A DNA stretch of 64,000 nucleotides from Mycteria americana (lineage: Eukaryota > Chordata > Aves > Ciconiiformes > Ciconiidae). Every line of letters starts with the position of its first letter. Position 1 is the first letter of the stretch. Positions 1-12,793 of this stretch are shown in pieces. The notes beneath the pieces are model-generated. The model was not told where the DNA came from. It did no database searches and saw nothing but the letters and a program-made list of their open reading frames with translations. Made by a program: the position numbers and the translations under genes. The stretch covers positions 31,171,661-31,235,660 of the forward strand of contig NC_134366.1 in assembly GCF_035582795.1 (NCBI RefSeq), in the 5' to 3' direction.

Positions 1-1617
1 GCTGAAAGCATAGCATTACATAATGCATTCAGTATTAAGTATTTTATAGGTTGCTCAGAATTTAAAGTCAAATGTCTTCTCATCTCTCTTTCTCATCTCT
101 ACATGTTTCATTAGCATGAACAGTTTTTGACAACATTTTTCTCACTTTCTGTACATCGCTGTGTATTTGTAGAAATTTAGGATGCCAAAATCCACTGTTT
201 ACAGTCACTGAATATCACTGAATTCTACCTTAAAATCAGAAAGGAAGATATAACTTGCACAAACAACCCAAGCGTCTAACAAAGCAGATCACTTGCCACT
301 ACAGTCATTGGTACCTTCACCACCAGCGGCACCCTAAGTAGAGTTTAGATTTTGGGAAGGTGGGGTGGAAGGGCATGTCATGCCATTGCTGCCAGAAGTC
401 TCGTAGCAGTTACTTGGCATGTCTCAATAAATCCTATGATTTCTGTAAGCAGGTACTAGAGCTGGGGGCAACAACTACACCACGGAGGAAGTTTTTCTCC
501 CAGAGAAGCAGCAATTTACTGGTCACGCCAAAGCATGCAATATGCCCTGACAGGGCTCTCCCACTCTGCTCACAGATTGCTGAGTGCCCACTATAACTAT
601 TTAAAAACTTGGCTAATGCCTTGTACCAGCAGCTTCTTAACACAGCCTGCAAATCTGGCAGTGTTACACAGACGATTATATAATGGCTCGGGGAGGGAGG
701 GAGAGGGATGCTCTGGCCGACACAGCCAGCACAGGCACCACAGCCATCGGCAGAATTTCTTTTGAGTGATTTCTTAACCAAAACAGCACCGATGAACCAG
801 AGTCCACGGTGCCATGCTCACTCAGCAGCCAGCACCGCTCATCAGCATGGGCACAGGGCAAGGACAGCGAGACTCCTCTCTGAAGTGCTGGTTTGCAGCA
901 TCACAGCTTGGGGATCAGGGAAGGACCCAAAACACTGCGTAAAATTTTGAACCAGGCCATACACTAAGAAGAAATATGAAAAAGTATTAGATACAAACTG
1001 TGAATTTAGGATAAGTCCTTTATTGCAGCTGTAGGATGGAATTGATAGACAGTGTAGAAGAACTGATAGACAATGTAGAAGTGTGGTCAGTACATGCAAG
1101 AGCCATTTACCCGATTCCCCTCAGTGGGGACAGTAATTTGTGGTTGCCTCCTTGGATACTCACATTTACACGTTTTTTAAGAACATTTTAGTCTCCGAAG
1201 CTTCCACTTTTGTTTCAGATTTAAAATGTGCATTTGATTATTTAATGTAATTAAGTCCAAAACTAGTGAAAGGGATGACAACAGAGTCAGCTTCCTAGAA
1301 AAGCATGGTACAAGCAGTACGGGCTTTGGGGAAGGAAAGAGAAATGTCAAGGAAATAAGAGTGGAAACACAGGGCATGGCAAACCCATTTGATTGTTCCG
1401 TTCAGGGACTTCTCTCTCTTAGCACATTCTCATGAAAATTGAAGTGGGCCCAAATACCGGTTTGAGATCCGACATGCAAACACATAGCCCACTATGGAGT
1501 TGTGCTTTTATTTTTGGCTAAGAATTCACTTAATATATATTCCAAGTTCTTTGACCTCAGATATTTAAAACTCTGACATGACAAAAAATTTTAAACTTAC
1601 TAAATACCGTTACTTGA

Positions 1618-1670
1618 GGAGCAGCATAAGGGCATAAGGAGCAGCATAAGGGCATAAGGAGCAGCATAAG
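1618..1670. repeat. 20-bp tandem repeat, about 2.7 copies
   Basis: The unit GGAGCAGCATAAGGGCATAA occurs at 1618-1637 and 1638-1657, and its first 13 bases recur at 1658-1670. The copies are identical, so this is a recent local duplication. There are no spacers, so it is a minisatellite. Confidence 0.9.
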
Positions 1671-3659
1671 CAGCACAAGTTTAAAACAACATTATGGCAA
1701 CATTCGCAAGAGATATTTAGAGATAAGAAGATCTGTCTATTATTGCTATACTATGCACTCAATTTTAAAGCATATTCTATTTCCCCTCGTACCACTCATT
1801 ATTGGAGTAATCCATTACCAAACTCCTGGCCAAGCCTGCCTACAAGAAAATAAAAGTCGTCCAGCAATTCCTGAGATTTGATTTTTTTACAAGGGCTGGA
1901 TGCAAACTGATATGTTAGGAGCTCTATGGCTCTATCCCATATCACTAATATCCAGACATTTCTCATTTACTATGTTATTTCAGTCATACAACGAGCAATA
2001 AGATGAATGTGAGGAGGATAACTAAGAAGGTACAATTACTAAAAATAATTCCACGAACCCTTTGACACAGGGCACAAAACTCTGCCCTTTAAGAGACCTT
2101 GGCTTGATTCCTGGCACTAACGGGAAAAAAATCCCAACACATAACAAAGGAGTGATACACATTTGCCATTCAACACTAAGCTGCTGGCTAACAGAATAAT
2201 GAAGCTTTACAGAGTGGAAAGAAGCGCTAGCACCACAGGACCTTGAGAGTGAAAACTGGAGTACACCTTCAGCGCTGTGATAAGGGGGACAAAGAAAAGC
2301 TAGAGGTAACAAAAGCAAGGTCAAGAAGCAGGGCAGCGCAAGCCTGTATCAGAGAGCAGATCATGCCAACTCTAAAAGAATGTGACCTTATAAGCATAAG
2401 ATCTTAGAACTAGAAGATGAAGTCTCCTGAACAACACGTTCGTATATTCCAGACCAGTTAATGAAAAGGTATATACAGCAACTGAGGAAATACAGTACGA
2501 AATAAAACCATTCTGATTTAGATGCTGTTAACATTACCCTAGATGTTGTTAATAATGCCACAAGACTGCGACAAATTAGTGATAAATAGGGAAGAAAAAA
2601 ATCCCTAGAGTGTTAGGATTATATACTGGAACTAAAAAAAACATAAGAAAATACAAAATTTAAGAGATTTAGATATCTGGGTAAAATAATAGTGCACGAA
2701 CATCTGAAGATATCTTTGTTTCTTTCTCCTTTTTTTTAAACCCATAAACATGGTTTTGGAGCAAAACCTGAGAATACAGGACTGTCATTGGAACATTTGG
2801 CTTCAACTTATAAAAGCAAATCAAAGAGCACCAGAACAATCATTATTTTTCCATTATTTTTAATGTGAGTTTTTAAGCCTTATAAAAAATACTGCTTATG
2901 AATGCAAACTGGAAACCCAAAATACATCAGAGACCACTGGCTGATGCAGAAGAAAGGACAAAGAAAAGTTCTTTCTGAAGAACTTTTATTTATAAGAAAG
3001 AAAAAATGCATAGGAAATTGAACAGGTAACAGCATAGTTTTCTGTTTAAACACCATCATATGTTGGTTCATCATCTATGATGTTTAACTCATTATAAAAC
3101 ACCCTCAAATGTTTGTGGATCCATGGTTAATTTATACAGGGCTTATGTTTTCTGAAAAGATGTTCTACTGTATCTTTTTACAAACTATTAATATGCCAAA
3201 AATAGTTTGAAGTCGCCACATTGCTCTGTTACTAATAGATCAAAAAGAAACCTTTATTGACACTCACGTGGAAAACAGTACCACTTGATTTGTCTCATTC
3301 ACCTATTTTTTAAGAAAATGATAAAAAGCAAACTAAAAGAAGTCTGAATTGTATGTAATTCTATAGAAAGCACTAGAGGGATAAAACAAAATATACAGAA
3401 GTATTATTATTCTAAAGTGAGTAGTATTAAATGTACTAAAAATTCTCTGTTTTCAAACCAAAACAGTGATGTTGCACTGATATACAGACTTTAGGGTGTC
3501 TCAGCTGGGAGCAGCAAGACAAGAAATTTGGAAGTGGCAACATCTTTAAAATTTCTGGTCTACTGTAATAAATAGAAGAAAAGCAGATTCCTTTCATAGG
3601 AAGCATATTTTCATAAATACTTCCATATTATTATTTTAAACATTGGAAAAATACTGCTT

Positions 3660-3810
3660 TATTTTTAAATAAATAGGTAGTAAAAAAAATTAAAAAGTAA
3701 AAAAAATTTAAAAGTTAGTCAAAGTAAAAAAAGTAAAAGTAAAAAAATCAAAGTAAAGTAAAAGTTAAAAAAAAAGTAAAAACGTCAAAGGAAAAAAAAA
3801 TTAAATTAGT
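3660..3810. repeat. A-rich low-complexity block with AAAGT/AAAAGTAAA units
   Basis: About 150 bases are built almost wholly of A with interspersed GT and TC, giving irregular AAAGT-like units. This is a degenerate microsatellite. No element boundary is visible. Confidence 0.8.
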
Positions 3811-4998
3811 GTATTTTCAACAGGGAAGTATTTCCTTGAATTACCTACTTTCAGCTACCATATGCTTTTGCTTTCCACAAAACTACTATCAACAATATTT
3901 TCTAGGATGTAACTTGGCTCACTATTTCTTTCCCTACAGGAAAGGGAACCGTATCTTTATGTTTCAGGTTAGTACAGAAGATGCCCAACTGTTCTCCTGT
4001 GAGTACACGTGTAACGTTCAGAAAGAAAACAACCTTGATGGAAACGACATATTATGTGTGACAGTGGTTCTGCTTTGGAGCTGAGCTAAGATAATCTTCT
4101 CGCACAGCTCTGAGGGACCTGTTGGCAGGAGTAGTTCTCCCCAGATGGAGCAATACTACAGCTGTCCTCTACAAAACAGAAAAGCTCTTGATCCACTTCC
4201 TAAGATATCAACTGTCCCCAGTCTCATTTTCCTTCTGTCCTTTAACTCTTAGGTGCACTGCATAAACAGACATTTAAAAGACAGATCAGTAGGATTGTTT
4301 CTCAATCTTGTTAAACTTTCTTCGCAAAACACGCTTCATCATTCAAGATGTCCTGTACAGATTCGGAACATAGAGGTATATGCATCGGTAATATAATAGA
4401 TTATTTCCATTTGAATTAAGTATGAACAAAAACCTGTGAGCAAATTCAGACAGATTAGTTAATTTAAGAGCTATTTCTAGCATTTTAACTGTTAACTACT
4501 ATCTCCTGTGATGGGATCCTTATTAGTGCAATATTTTGAAATAAAAAAATCCCAATTCACACATCTCCTATGGTGACGATTCATTATGCAAGCTGCTGTC
4601 TCATGCTTGAACATTATTATTGACAACAGGCAATATTCCACAGTGTCAGCAAAAACTTTTTAAAAAAAAAAAGAGCTACTGCTAATGTTCAGTGTATAGT
4701 TTTATCAGTGACAGAGGAGCAATTCTACGTCACCAGCTTTGTGGTGCTGCTGACTCTGGCCCTGCACCCTCCAGGCCCAAGCAATCACAGTATTTATGAC
4801 CAGATTGGTCTCTGACCCAGATACAGTACTGATTCTTGAAGCTTTCATTTGGCAGGAGTAATTCTGACCTACTGTGCTAATAATTTTGCTGATGGGAACT
4901 AATTAACAACCAGACAGTCTACACACTCTCTTTAACCTAGCTGTTAACAAGCTCATAATGAAACTTCAATCAAGTCACACTGTGCACTGGGTAAACAA

Positions 4999-5022
4999 AC
5001 ACATACACACACACACACACAC
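4999..5022. repeat. CA dinucleotide microsatellite
   Basis: A run of about eleven CA units, slightly interrupted at its left edge, is followed by TTGTGTATACACAC. Confidence 0.85.
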
Positions 5023-5652
5023 TTGTGTATACACACTGGAATGATGACTGTAGTCCTATGTAATGAGTGAATGTAAAAATAAAACATGCTAAAACACAGA
5101 CTAGCGTCCTGTGTTTATGTATGTCTCATGATTGACCAAGATAAGGACAAGAAATTGAAGTGGCTATATTTCTACCTCCAGGGTGTTTCATACAGGTCAA
5201 TTCAGGACAATCCAAAGGAGACTCGAATCTCACTACTATGTGTATAGCCTTTCTCTGCAATAGTGCATCAATGCTATGAGAAATGCAGAATGAACTTTAC
5301 CTAATTAAGTACAAAAAATATTAATAAATGCTTATTAGATTACCTCAATGATTTGAAGTAATTCAACATCCCTAGTTACTGTTCAAACAGACTAACTTCT
5401 AAAGGAACTAGCCAGTTAACTTGGGTGCCTAGAGTGAAGAGTTGTGAATACTCTCATGTTAGGACAGACTGGGTCTCTTATACAACAATGTTTGCATCCA
5501 TTTAAATATTAGTGTCACTGTGCTAACCCACCAGAATTCATAACAGCCATGGTTAGGACTTAGAACAGAGCTACATTTAAAATAAATAAATAATTTTTTT
5601 TAAAGTTAAAAAAAAAAATCTCCATTTGTGTCAGATTGAAATTAAAAAAAAA

Positions 5653-5666
5653 GGGGGGGGGGGGGG
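5653..5666. repeat. poly-G tract (14 G) after an A run
   Basis: A10 runs directly into G14. The same A-run to G-run junction is seen at 8715-8746 and 55672-55690. Confidence 0.9.
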
Positions 5667-8600
5667 AGGAAGTACCATATGTGGTTAAAAAAACCCAACA
5701 TTCTATACAATATTCTCAGTACATAGTAAATTCCTGTGCACTCTGTATGCACACATCGCAAGTAATACACCAACGCGATCAGGTCAACAGTGAAAGCTGG
5801 AGAGAACAAAATCACAGTTAATCATCTCCTGCTAAAACACTTCAAGATTCAGAATAATCAAACAGAAAATAATCTTCATGGATTAAATCAATACATGTTG
5901 AAGAAAAGCATGCAGATTGATTGCTCTTCATTTCTCTTTGATAGTTTTGTGCTTCAGCGTAGAAGCATTAGTTAACGCCACTTGAATGCAGTAAGTTCTG
6001 CAACAGCAGAAACTTTTAGGAAAATAGCCTGTATAAATTAATCTAAATATCACAATTTAACTGACCAATATCTACCAATTTTCCCTAAAGATAAGCATTT
6101 GTCTCGGGTTCTAAGAAATATTAATTACATGTATACTAAAGGTCCCACACAACTTTATGATAAAACTGAATAATTACATGTCTTTGGTGAAAATTGAAGA
6201 CAAGCCTAAAACTTTTATTTTGTTCTGTCTAGCATTTACAGACTGACAGTCTGGGTGACACTCTTTAAACAGTCTTCTACACCACTGCTTTGCCTCCACC
6301 AGGCTCACAGATACCGGAGCTAGACACTGGGTTACATCATGTACTTTTACCTCTGAAAAAAGAGCACTAGGTTTAAACAATCTTAAATCAGGCTCTTTGA
6401 CCTTTTCTGATTACTAGTGCCCACTCAACCTTTTTAAGATGAATGGTGGATATCTTTGTCCGAGACAGTTTATTCAGCAATCACAGTATTTCCTATAAGT
6501 TAGATAAATTGAGCGGTCACTTAACAGAGAGAAAGACCAACATCAATTGCAGCAAAGGTCACTCAGTTCAGTTATCATGTACTCTATTAAATTGTCATCA
6601 GAACTGAACAGCAATTTCATCAATAACCCATCCAACTAGAATGACTATGAATGTTAGAAACCGTCCACCCACCCTATGGTGGTCGCAGAGCAGTCAGGGA
6701 GCTCACATGTCCCTGTAAGGCAGCAATAGCAAAGGCCACTGCATAAAGACCTGAGGGGAACAAAGGTTCTCATCCACCAGTTTGCAGGAAAAGGAGGCGG
6801 AACAGAAAGACGCTAATAAACTGATGTTATACAGTATAGTCTTTTCCACAGTACTATAAACACTGTCCTATACGCTACAACTTAACAGTACAAACTCTTT
6901 CCTTGAACCCTGGACTTGAACCTTTGCATCCCATGATTTTGGATGCTCTTACGGTCATTCTGGGAATACCCTGCTCTTCCCAGCACTCCAAAGTCACTGG
7001 CCAGTTCTGCTGACTCTGCTTTCACAACTAGCAAGATGCAATAGAAGAAATATTTACTGGAAACTTTAAATAAATAAATACGAATACTATCCAACCTCTG
7101 ATACAGAAAATAATTTCATGATTGTTTTGATCCAATTGCTACCAAACTCTTAAGTGTTAAGAAAAGCCTTTTAGCTTTTATCATAAACAAGTGTTTATAT
7201 TGTTGAAAAAAAACATTAGTTCATTATTTTAATGAAATTAAAATAGTTCAGTAACTCTAAAAATCACCATAAATGTGAAGAGTTCAAGCATGAAGTGTTT
7301 ATGCAGTGTAGTCATTTATATTACAAGGAAACATGATACATGTAAACTGACTCTATAGAGAATTATTTATAATTTTTTTTAAAGAAATACAATTAATTAC
7401 TTCTATACAGGCAACTTTGCAAAATAAAAGCAAGGTCTACGCATTACAGAAAAGCCACACCATTCTGTGCTTTTATTTTGCAATTAAAGTTTCAAACCAC
7501 TAACTGAAATTACACTTACTTTTAAACAATATCCATACTTAGATCCCTTTCATATTTTCAAATAAATCATAATCTAGTTTTCAGACAATCCACGCTGAAA
7601 ACAAATATGAACGTGAATGCCTGAGCACTCACAGACGAAATCTATACTGTCTACTCAGGAATCTGCAAAGTAACAGCTGGTGTTTACATCCAATCAAGAA
7701 AAACAAGCAATACCATATGGCACATTTTTTTAATGCAGTTCAAAACACTGAATATCCAAAATACCGTACTTAGGGGGAAGAAAAAGGGAGTTGAAATCCA
7801 ACCATTACTAATAATTAGTCCACTCCATCACCACTAATTAGTCTACTTTGCTCTAAATTATTTAGCTTTATTCCTAGCATGACCTCTCACCTATGATATA
7901 AAGGTCTAACTATACCATTTGATAGCCATATTTAAGCAAACCAAAATGCTTTACCATCAATAAATCCTTGCTTAGGGAAGGTTGCCCAAAATAACAGAAA
8001 GAAAGGCTTATGTAAACTCTGTATTTTACGTTTAAGATGATTTTTAGAATCACTTAATTACTTTTTTTTCCATTCTATAAAACAATGGTATTTCTAAACA
8101 CCAGGAATGAGTCAAGAGAGTATCATGTAAAGTTATGTTTCCAAGCAGGGACAGCCAGCCATCATTCTCCTCTGGGAAACAAACAGCAGCAGAAGTTTTG
8201 AAGAAAAATGGATTACTTCAGGACATACAAAAACTGACAACATAACTGACCCTTTTTCCCTTCCAATTTACACTCAAAATCTCTGCTGATGAAATTAAGG
8301 CTTATACTTGAAAGCATCATGGTATTAAAAAGGAAACACTCAGAAAAATACAGGTTTGATCAGCAAAATGCTAGTTTTTCTCTGTTACCTAGAAACTTTG
8401 TTTCTAACAAAGCACAAAATGCAAACTTTTAAAAAACTGGCAGGAAGGAAGGTTACTCTACACTTTAAGAGAAGCAGCTAGCTCTGGTTGACAGAGATAT
8501 GTATTTATAGAGATCATTATTTTATCTCTATATTCTGAGCTGCAGTTATAACAACCTGTCACCGAATCCACTGAATTAATGGCAGAGTACTCTTACTCTG

Positions 8601-8726
8601 ACACGAAGAGAACATATTGTATGAAAACAACATGCTGATAAAGCAGTATTAATAGTACTGTGGGTTTCACTTATAACCAATCATTGTATTGACAGCTTTA
8701 ACATATATACTTCTAAAAAAAAAAAA

Positions 8727-8746
8727 GGGGGGGGGGGGGGGGGGGG
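8727..8746. repeat. poly-G tract (20 G) after an A run
   Basis: A12 at 8715-8726 runs directly into G20. Tracts of this length can form G-quadruplexes and are hard to size by sequencing, so the exact length is uncertain. Confidence 0.9.
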
Positions 8747-10337
8747 CAGCCAAAACCCAACAAATCTCTTTTGCAGTTAAGAACTTAGCACATATAAATT
8801 ATTCTTTTAAATATAATTTTGTGACATTGTCAACATTTTTCAAGAATGTATTTTTAGATAGTTTCTTTCAAATTATCATAAAAACAGTTAACTACAAGCA
8901 ATAAAAATACTGCACATTAAGTAACTAAGTTGAAAAGCCACATGAAAGAATCTCCATATTTAATACTTTTAAAGCAAAGTAAAGATCTGTGTTTCCTTAT
9001 TTGTTCTCAGGTGCTCACCTTTTCTTACGTAAGGTTAATTAGAAATTAGTTGAGCTTCCCTTGAAAATTGTAAAAGGGCTTTCGTAACAAGTGGAATAAA
9101 ATTGCCTTTTTCATAAATGAGGACTTCTAAATGACATTAAAACTGAAGCACAACAATCCAAAATGACACTGGTGCTAGCTGTATTTCACAGCAACATTTA
9201 CTGCTCCAAAGAGCGCTCTATATAGCAACCTCACTGACCGGGGTGAATCCATCTGTCCCACTATTAGTCCATAGCTTAGAATGAAACAGATGAACTCCAA
9301 ACCTTCAGTTTGAGTTTACTGATTAAAGATCAAGTCTAAAGCCATCTGCTAAATTACAATAATCTGTCAGGATGTCAGAAATCCTGATACTGAGAAACAG
9401 ACAGCAAAGATCTTTCAGTGATGAAAACTACATTAAGTAATTCTATAGCATCACTGTAATGATACAGGCATTTCCAAGAGGCTACTTATACTTAATCACC
9501 ACAAAGTATTTAAGAATATTCTAACACAGAGAAGCACCAGGCCATGCTGGTGAAATGTGTTCTTACAAGCACAATAAAATAGACTGCAATAATTTGCAAA
9601 CTAAGAAACTCTTGATTGCACTGGCCCAAGAAGAAATACTGCATTCCAAAAGCCTTACCCAATTCCTTGTTTGTAAACAAACTACAAAAACGTCTTGTTA
9701 GCTACTGTGAATAGATGGATGGCACTGAAACTGCAGGCAGTCTTAGAGCAGAAAGGATGGTCATACATTCATTTCATATTTTGCTCAACCCTCTATCCCT
9801 GCAGTAGAAAGATTGTTTAGCTTCCCATATTGTACTGAAAAGCTACATAACGGTACTAAACTGCAAAAATAAAGCCATCTTAAAACTTAACAAAGACTAA
9901 CCAAAATTATCAAAAAATAATCACTTGCTTACTAATTCATCAAAAGGCATTGCACATGCATGACCTTTAAAATTAAAATGGGTATTGCTTTTATGCTGCT
10001 AGGAACAATTTCTGTATCTTTACCAGCACTGAAGACTGATGCACTATTATCAAGGCAGATAAAAGCAGAAGCTTGGAATCATACTGCATTGCCTCTCCCA
10101 CAAGCAGCTACCACGAAGGAAATTTCAGTTTGAAAGCTTTTCCATTAAGTAGGTTTTAAAACAATATATTCTCATTTTGAAACTTTTCTTGAGACCAGTT
10201 ATTTTTAAACACACATGACATTCTCTGCTTTGAAAATGGAATAGCAATGAAAAGCTTGTTTAAATACAAAATCATTGCCAACACCCAGGCCAAGGGTACT
10301 CATCTACCAGATTTCAAAATGACAGGTATTATACTTG

Positions 10338-10342
10338 AAAAG
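10338..10342. repeat. Target-site duplication AAAAG, left copy
   Basis: AAAAG lies directly before the TG start of the LTR at 10343 and recurs directly after its CA end at 10915-10919. It marks the insertion as a genuine 5-bp integration event and the element as a solo LTR. Confidence 0.85.
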
Positions 10343-10914
10343 TGTGCTGGGTTTGGCTGGGATACAGTTAATTTTCTTCATAGTAGCTAGTATGGGGCTA
10401 TGTTTTGGATTTGTGCTGAAAACAGTGTTGATAACACACTGATGTTTTAGTTGTTGCTAATGTGTGCACTAGCCAAGGACTTTTCAGCTTCCCATGCTCT
10501 GCCAGGCGCACGGGAAGTTGGGAGGCGGCACAGCCAGGACAGTTGATCCAAACTGACCAAAGGGCTATTCCATACCACATGGCGTCATGCTCAGTATATA
10601 AAGCTGGGGAAGAAGAAGGAAGGGGGGGACGTTCGGAGGGATGGCATTTGTCTTCCCAAGTAACCATTGCGCATGATGGAGCCCTGCTTTCCTGGAGATG
10701 GCTGAACACCTGCCTGCCCATGGGAAGGAGTGAATGAATTCCTCGCTTTGCTTTGCTTGTGTGCACGGCTTTTGCTTTACCTAGTAAACTGTCTTTACCT
10801 CAACCCACGAGTTTTCTCACTTTCCCTCTTCTGATTCTCTCCCCCATCCCACCGGGAGGGAGTGAGGGAGCAGCTGCGTGGGGCTTAGTTGCTGGCTGGG
10901 GTTAAACCACAACA
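10343..10914 (+). mobile_element. Solo LTR of an avian ERV family
   Basis: This 572-bp LTR begins TGTGCTGG and ends CACAACA. It is flanked by an exact 5-bp duplication, so it is a solo LTR left by recombination between the two LTRs of a provirus. A TATA-like box (AGTATATAAAG, near 10593-10604) and a promoter-proximal GC-rich stretch set the orientation as plus. It shares long blocks with the LTRs at 12264 and 50513: the GATAACACACTGATG block, the AAGGACTTTTCAGCTT block and the TCAACCCACGAGTTTT block. Open frames inside it are chance frames. It lies antisense to the inferred THSD7A transcript. The family is usually labelled ERVL-type in birds; I am sure it is an LTR, less sure of the class. 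Confidence 0.92.
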
Positions 10915-10919
10915 AAAAG
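10915..10919. repeat. Target-site duplication AAAAG, right copy
   Basis: It matches 10338-10342 exactly and closes the LTR. Confidence 0.85.
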
Positions 10920-12263
10920 TTTAACTCTCAGAAATTTCTTTGCTATCACAAGGAGTAAATTCCTTTTTGCTTGTACTGCATTGAAATTTAGAATTATTTT
11001 TTCCACATAACCAAAGGACCTCAGAGGTGGCAAGAACCATGTCAGTAAGTAGCATTTTTTATTACTTCAATTCCATAGAAGACAATGGTCATGGTAGATG
11101 CAAAAAGGAGACAGAAATGGGTTGGGCACATAAACCAGAACAACTCCTAAATAAGATCTTGAACTATCAACTCCAAATGTATAGTAACTATAGGAACTAA
11201 CAAAAATCTACATTAAAACTTCCCCAACTGTCACCCAAAAAATACATCCTTCATTACAACTGAAAAATTAAAGGATGCCAAAACAACCTATGTTAATCCA
11301 AAACTCATGTATCCATATGTTTACCAAGTCTGCTTGTTAAAACCACATTGGCATTATGCTCAGAATCAATTCTAACAGGAGCCCATATTTCTGAAGGATA
11401 AAGGGAGTAACCTTTTCTAAAAATTCTTCCAAAACAAGAGGAAATGAAGTGCCACCTAGCTCAATTTTCATCTTCTGCTTCCCATTCCTTTTAATTCAAG
11501 GGATTAGATGTTATTCCTTAACTAAAGCATAAAGGCTAATCTACCTAATAGCTAAGAACCTCCTGAAAAGGAAATAAGATCAAGACACACATATTATACT
11601 TTTTTTTTTTTTTTTTTAAAGTAGGTTTTTAACATGGCTAGTTAAACACAAGACAATCAGCACTGGGCATTTTGTTTGAATGTATATTGTATCAATGAAG
11701 GCAACTAAGACAAATTCCTTTAAATAAAATTGAAGATAAAATGAAAGTTCACGAGCTTCTGGAAAGCTGCTTTACAGGCCGCTCTCACAGTTACGTGTAA
11801 TTCCAGTGACACAGGAAGGAATAAAAGTTTAAGGATGCTTCCAAGATGGGAAAATTACTGTGATCCCATTCTGTGATCTATATTAAAGTTTAACTGATAT
11901 ACCAAAGGAAATCTCAGTGTACTGTGCCGCACGAAGCTTAATATATTTAAGAAGAAAGTGATACTACAAAATACATATTAAAGAAGAAAGATGAATTTTT
12001 AGCATAAAATATAAATTAAAATGACAAAAAGAAACATCTAGGAACTTCTCAGGGAGACTATTTCCCCCATTTTATCCAATAAACATGAAGCTGCGTTTAT
12101 ATATTTTTAATCTCAATCCTTCATTTTTTAGTTAAAATAAAAAATACTAGTTAAATATCTTATCTGTAAACACCTAAGAATTATGTTGAGGCAAAATACT
12201 GCTGGCTTTTCTACCTCATGATTCTTACATTCCAGAATTGACGTTGAGCACTTGAAGTGTTAC
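10920..12263. other. Unique AT-rich DNA between two solo LTRs
   Basis: No open frame with retroviral content, no primer-binding site and no polypurine tract are visible. Because the left LTR is closed by its own duplication, this is host sequence and not proviral interior. It contains a T run near 11601-11617. Confidence 0.75.
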
Positions 12264-12793
12264 TGTCTTGGTTTCGGCTGGGATAGAGTTATTTTTCTTC
12301 CTAGTAGCAGGTATAGTGCTGTGCTTTGGATTTAGGATGAGAATAATGTTGATAACACACTGATGTTTTAGTTGTTGCTGAGCAGTGCTTACACTGGTCA
12401 AGGACTTTTCAGCTTCTCATACTGCCCTGCCAGTGAGGAGGCTGGAGGTGTACAAGAAGCTGGGAGAGGACACAGCCAGGACAACTGACTTAAACTAGCC
12501 AAAGGGATATTCTGTACCATACGACACCATGCTGAACAAAAAAACATGGGGGGGAGTTAGCTGGGGGAGGGTGCAGCCACTGCTCAGGAACTGGCTGGGC
12601 ATCAGTCAGTGGGTGGTGAGCAATTGCGTTGTGCATCACTTGTTTTGTATATTCTTTTATCATCATTATTATTATTATTTCCCCTTCCTTTTCTGTCCTA
12701 TTAAATTGTCTTTTTTATCTCAACCCACGAGTTTTATCTTTTTCCCAATTCTCTCCCCCATTACACTGGAGGGGGAGTGAGCAAATGGCTGTG
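12264..12793 (+). mobile_element. Solo LTR, same family as 10343, 3' end decayed
   Basis: The element starts TGTCTTGGTTTCGGCTGGG and follows the same block order as the LTR at 10343. It keeps an ATTAAA-type signal before the TCAACCCACGAG block and an ATT-rich stretch (near 12658-12680). The expected last about 35 bp (the GGTTAAACCAC end) are not recognisable after GTGTGGTGTTTAA, so the right boundary is approximate and no target duplication can be shown. The TATA region seen in its relative has decayed to an A-rich run near 12538. Same orientation as its neighbour, antisense to the inferred THSD7A. Confidence 0.88.

Larger units (their letters stand above)
1..10337. other. AT-rich unique DNA, inferred THSD7A intron 1
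   Basis: I see no gene here. Open frames are all under about 100 codons, with no recognisable domain and no pattern of conserved acceptor and donor sites. The stretch is AT-rich and carries simple repeats only: a 20-bp tandem repeat near 1618, an A-rich low-complexity block near 3660-3810, a CA repeat near 5000, and two A-run to G-run junctions at 5653 and 8727. If the minus-strand exon at 27639-27798 is THSD7A exon 1, this is distal intron 1. That placement is inference. Confidence 0.6.

Noticed and set aside
1618..1670. CRISPR-like repeat array
   Set aside because: The units are contiguous with no spacers, in a vertebrate genome. It is a minisatellite.
3809..4084. 91-codon frame
   Set aside because: It has no domain similarity and lies beside a low-complexity A tract; chance frame.
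10343..12793. One provirus with LTRs at both ends
   Set aside because: The left LTR is closed by its own AAAAG duplication and the interior has no retroviral sequence.
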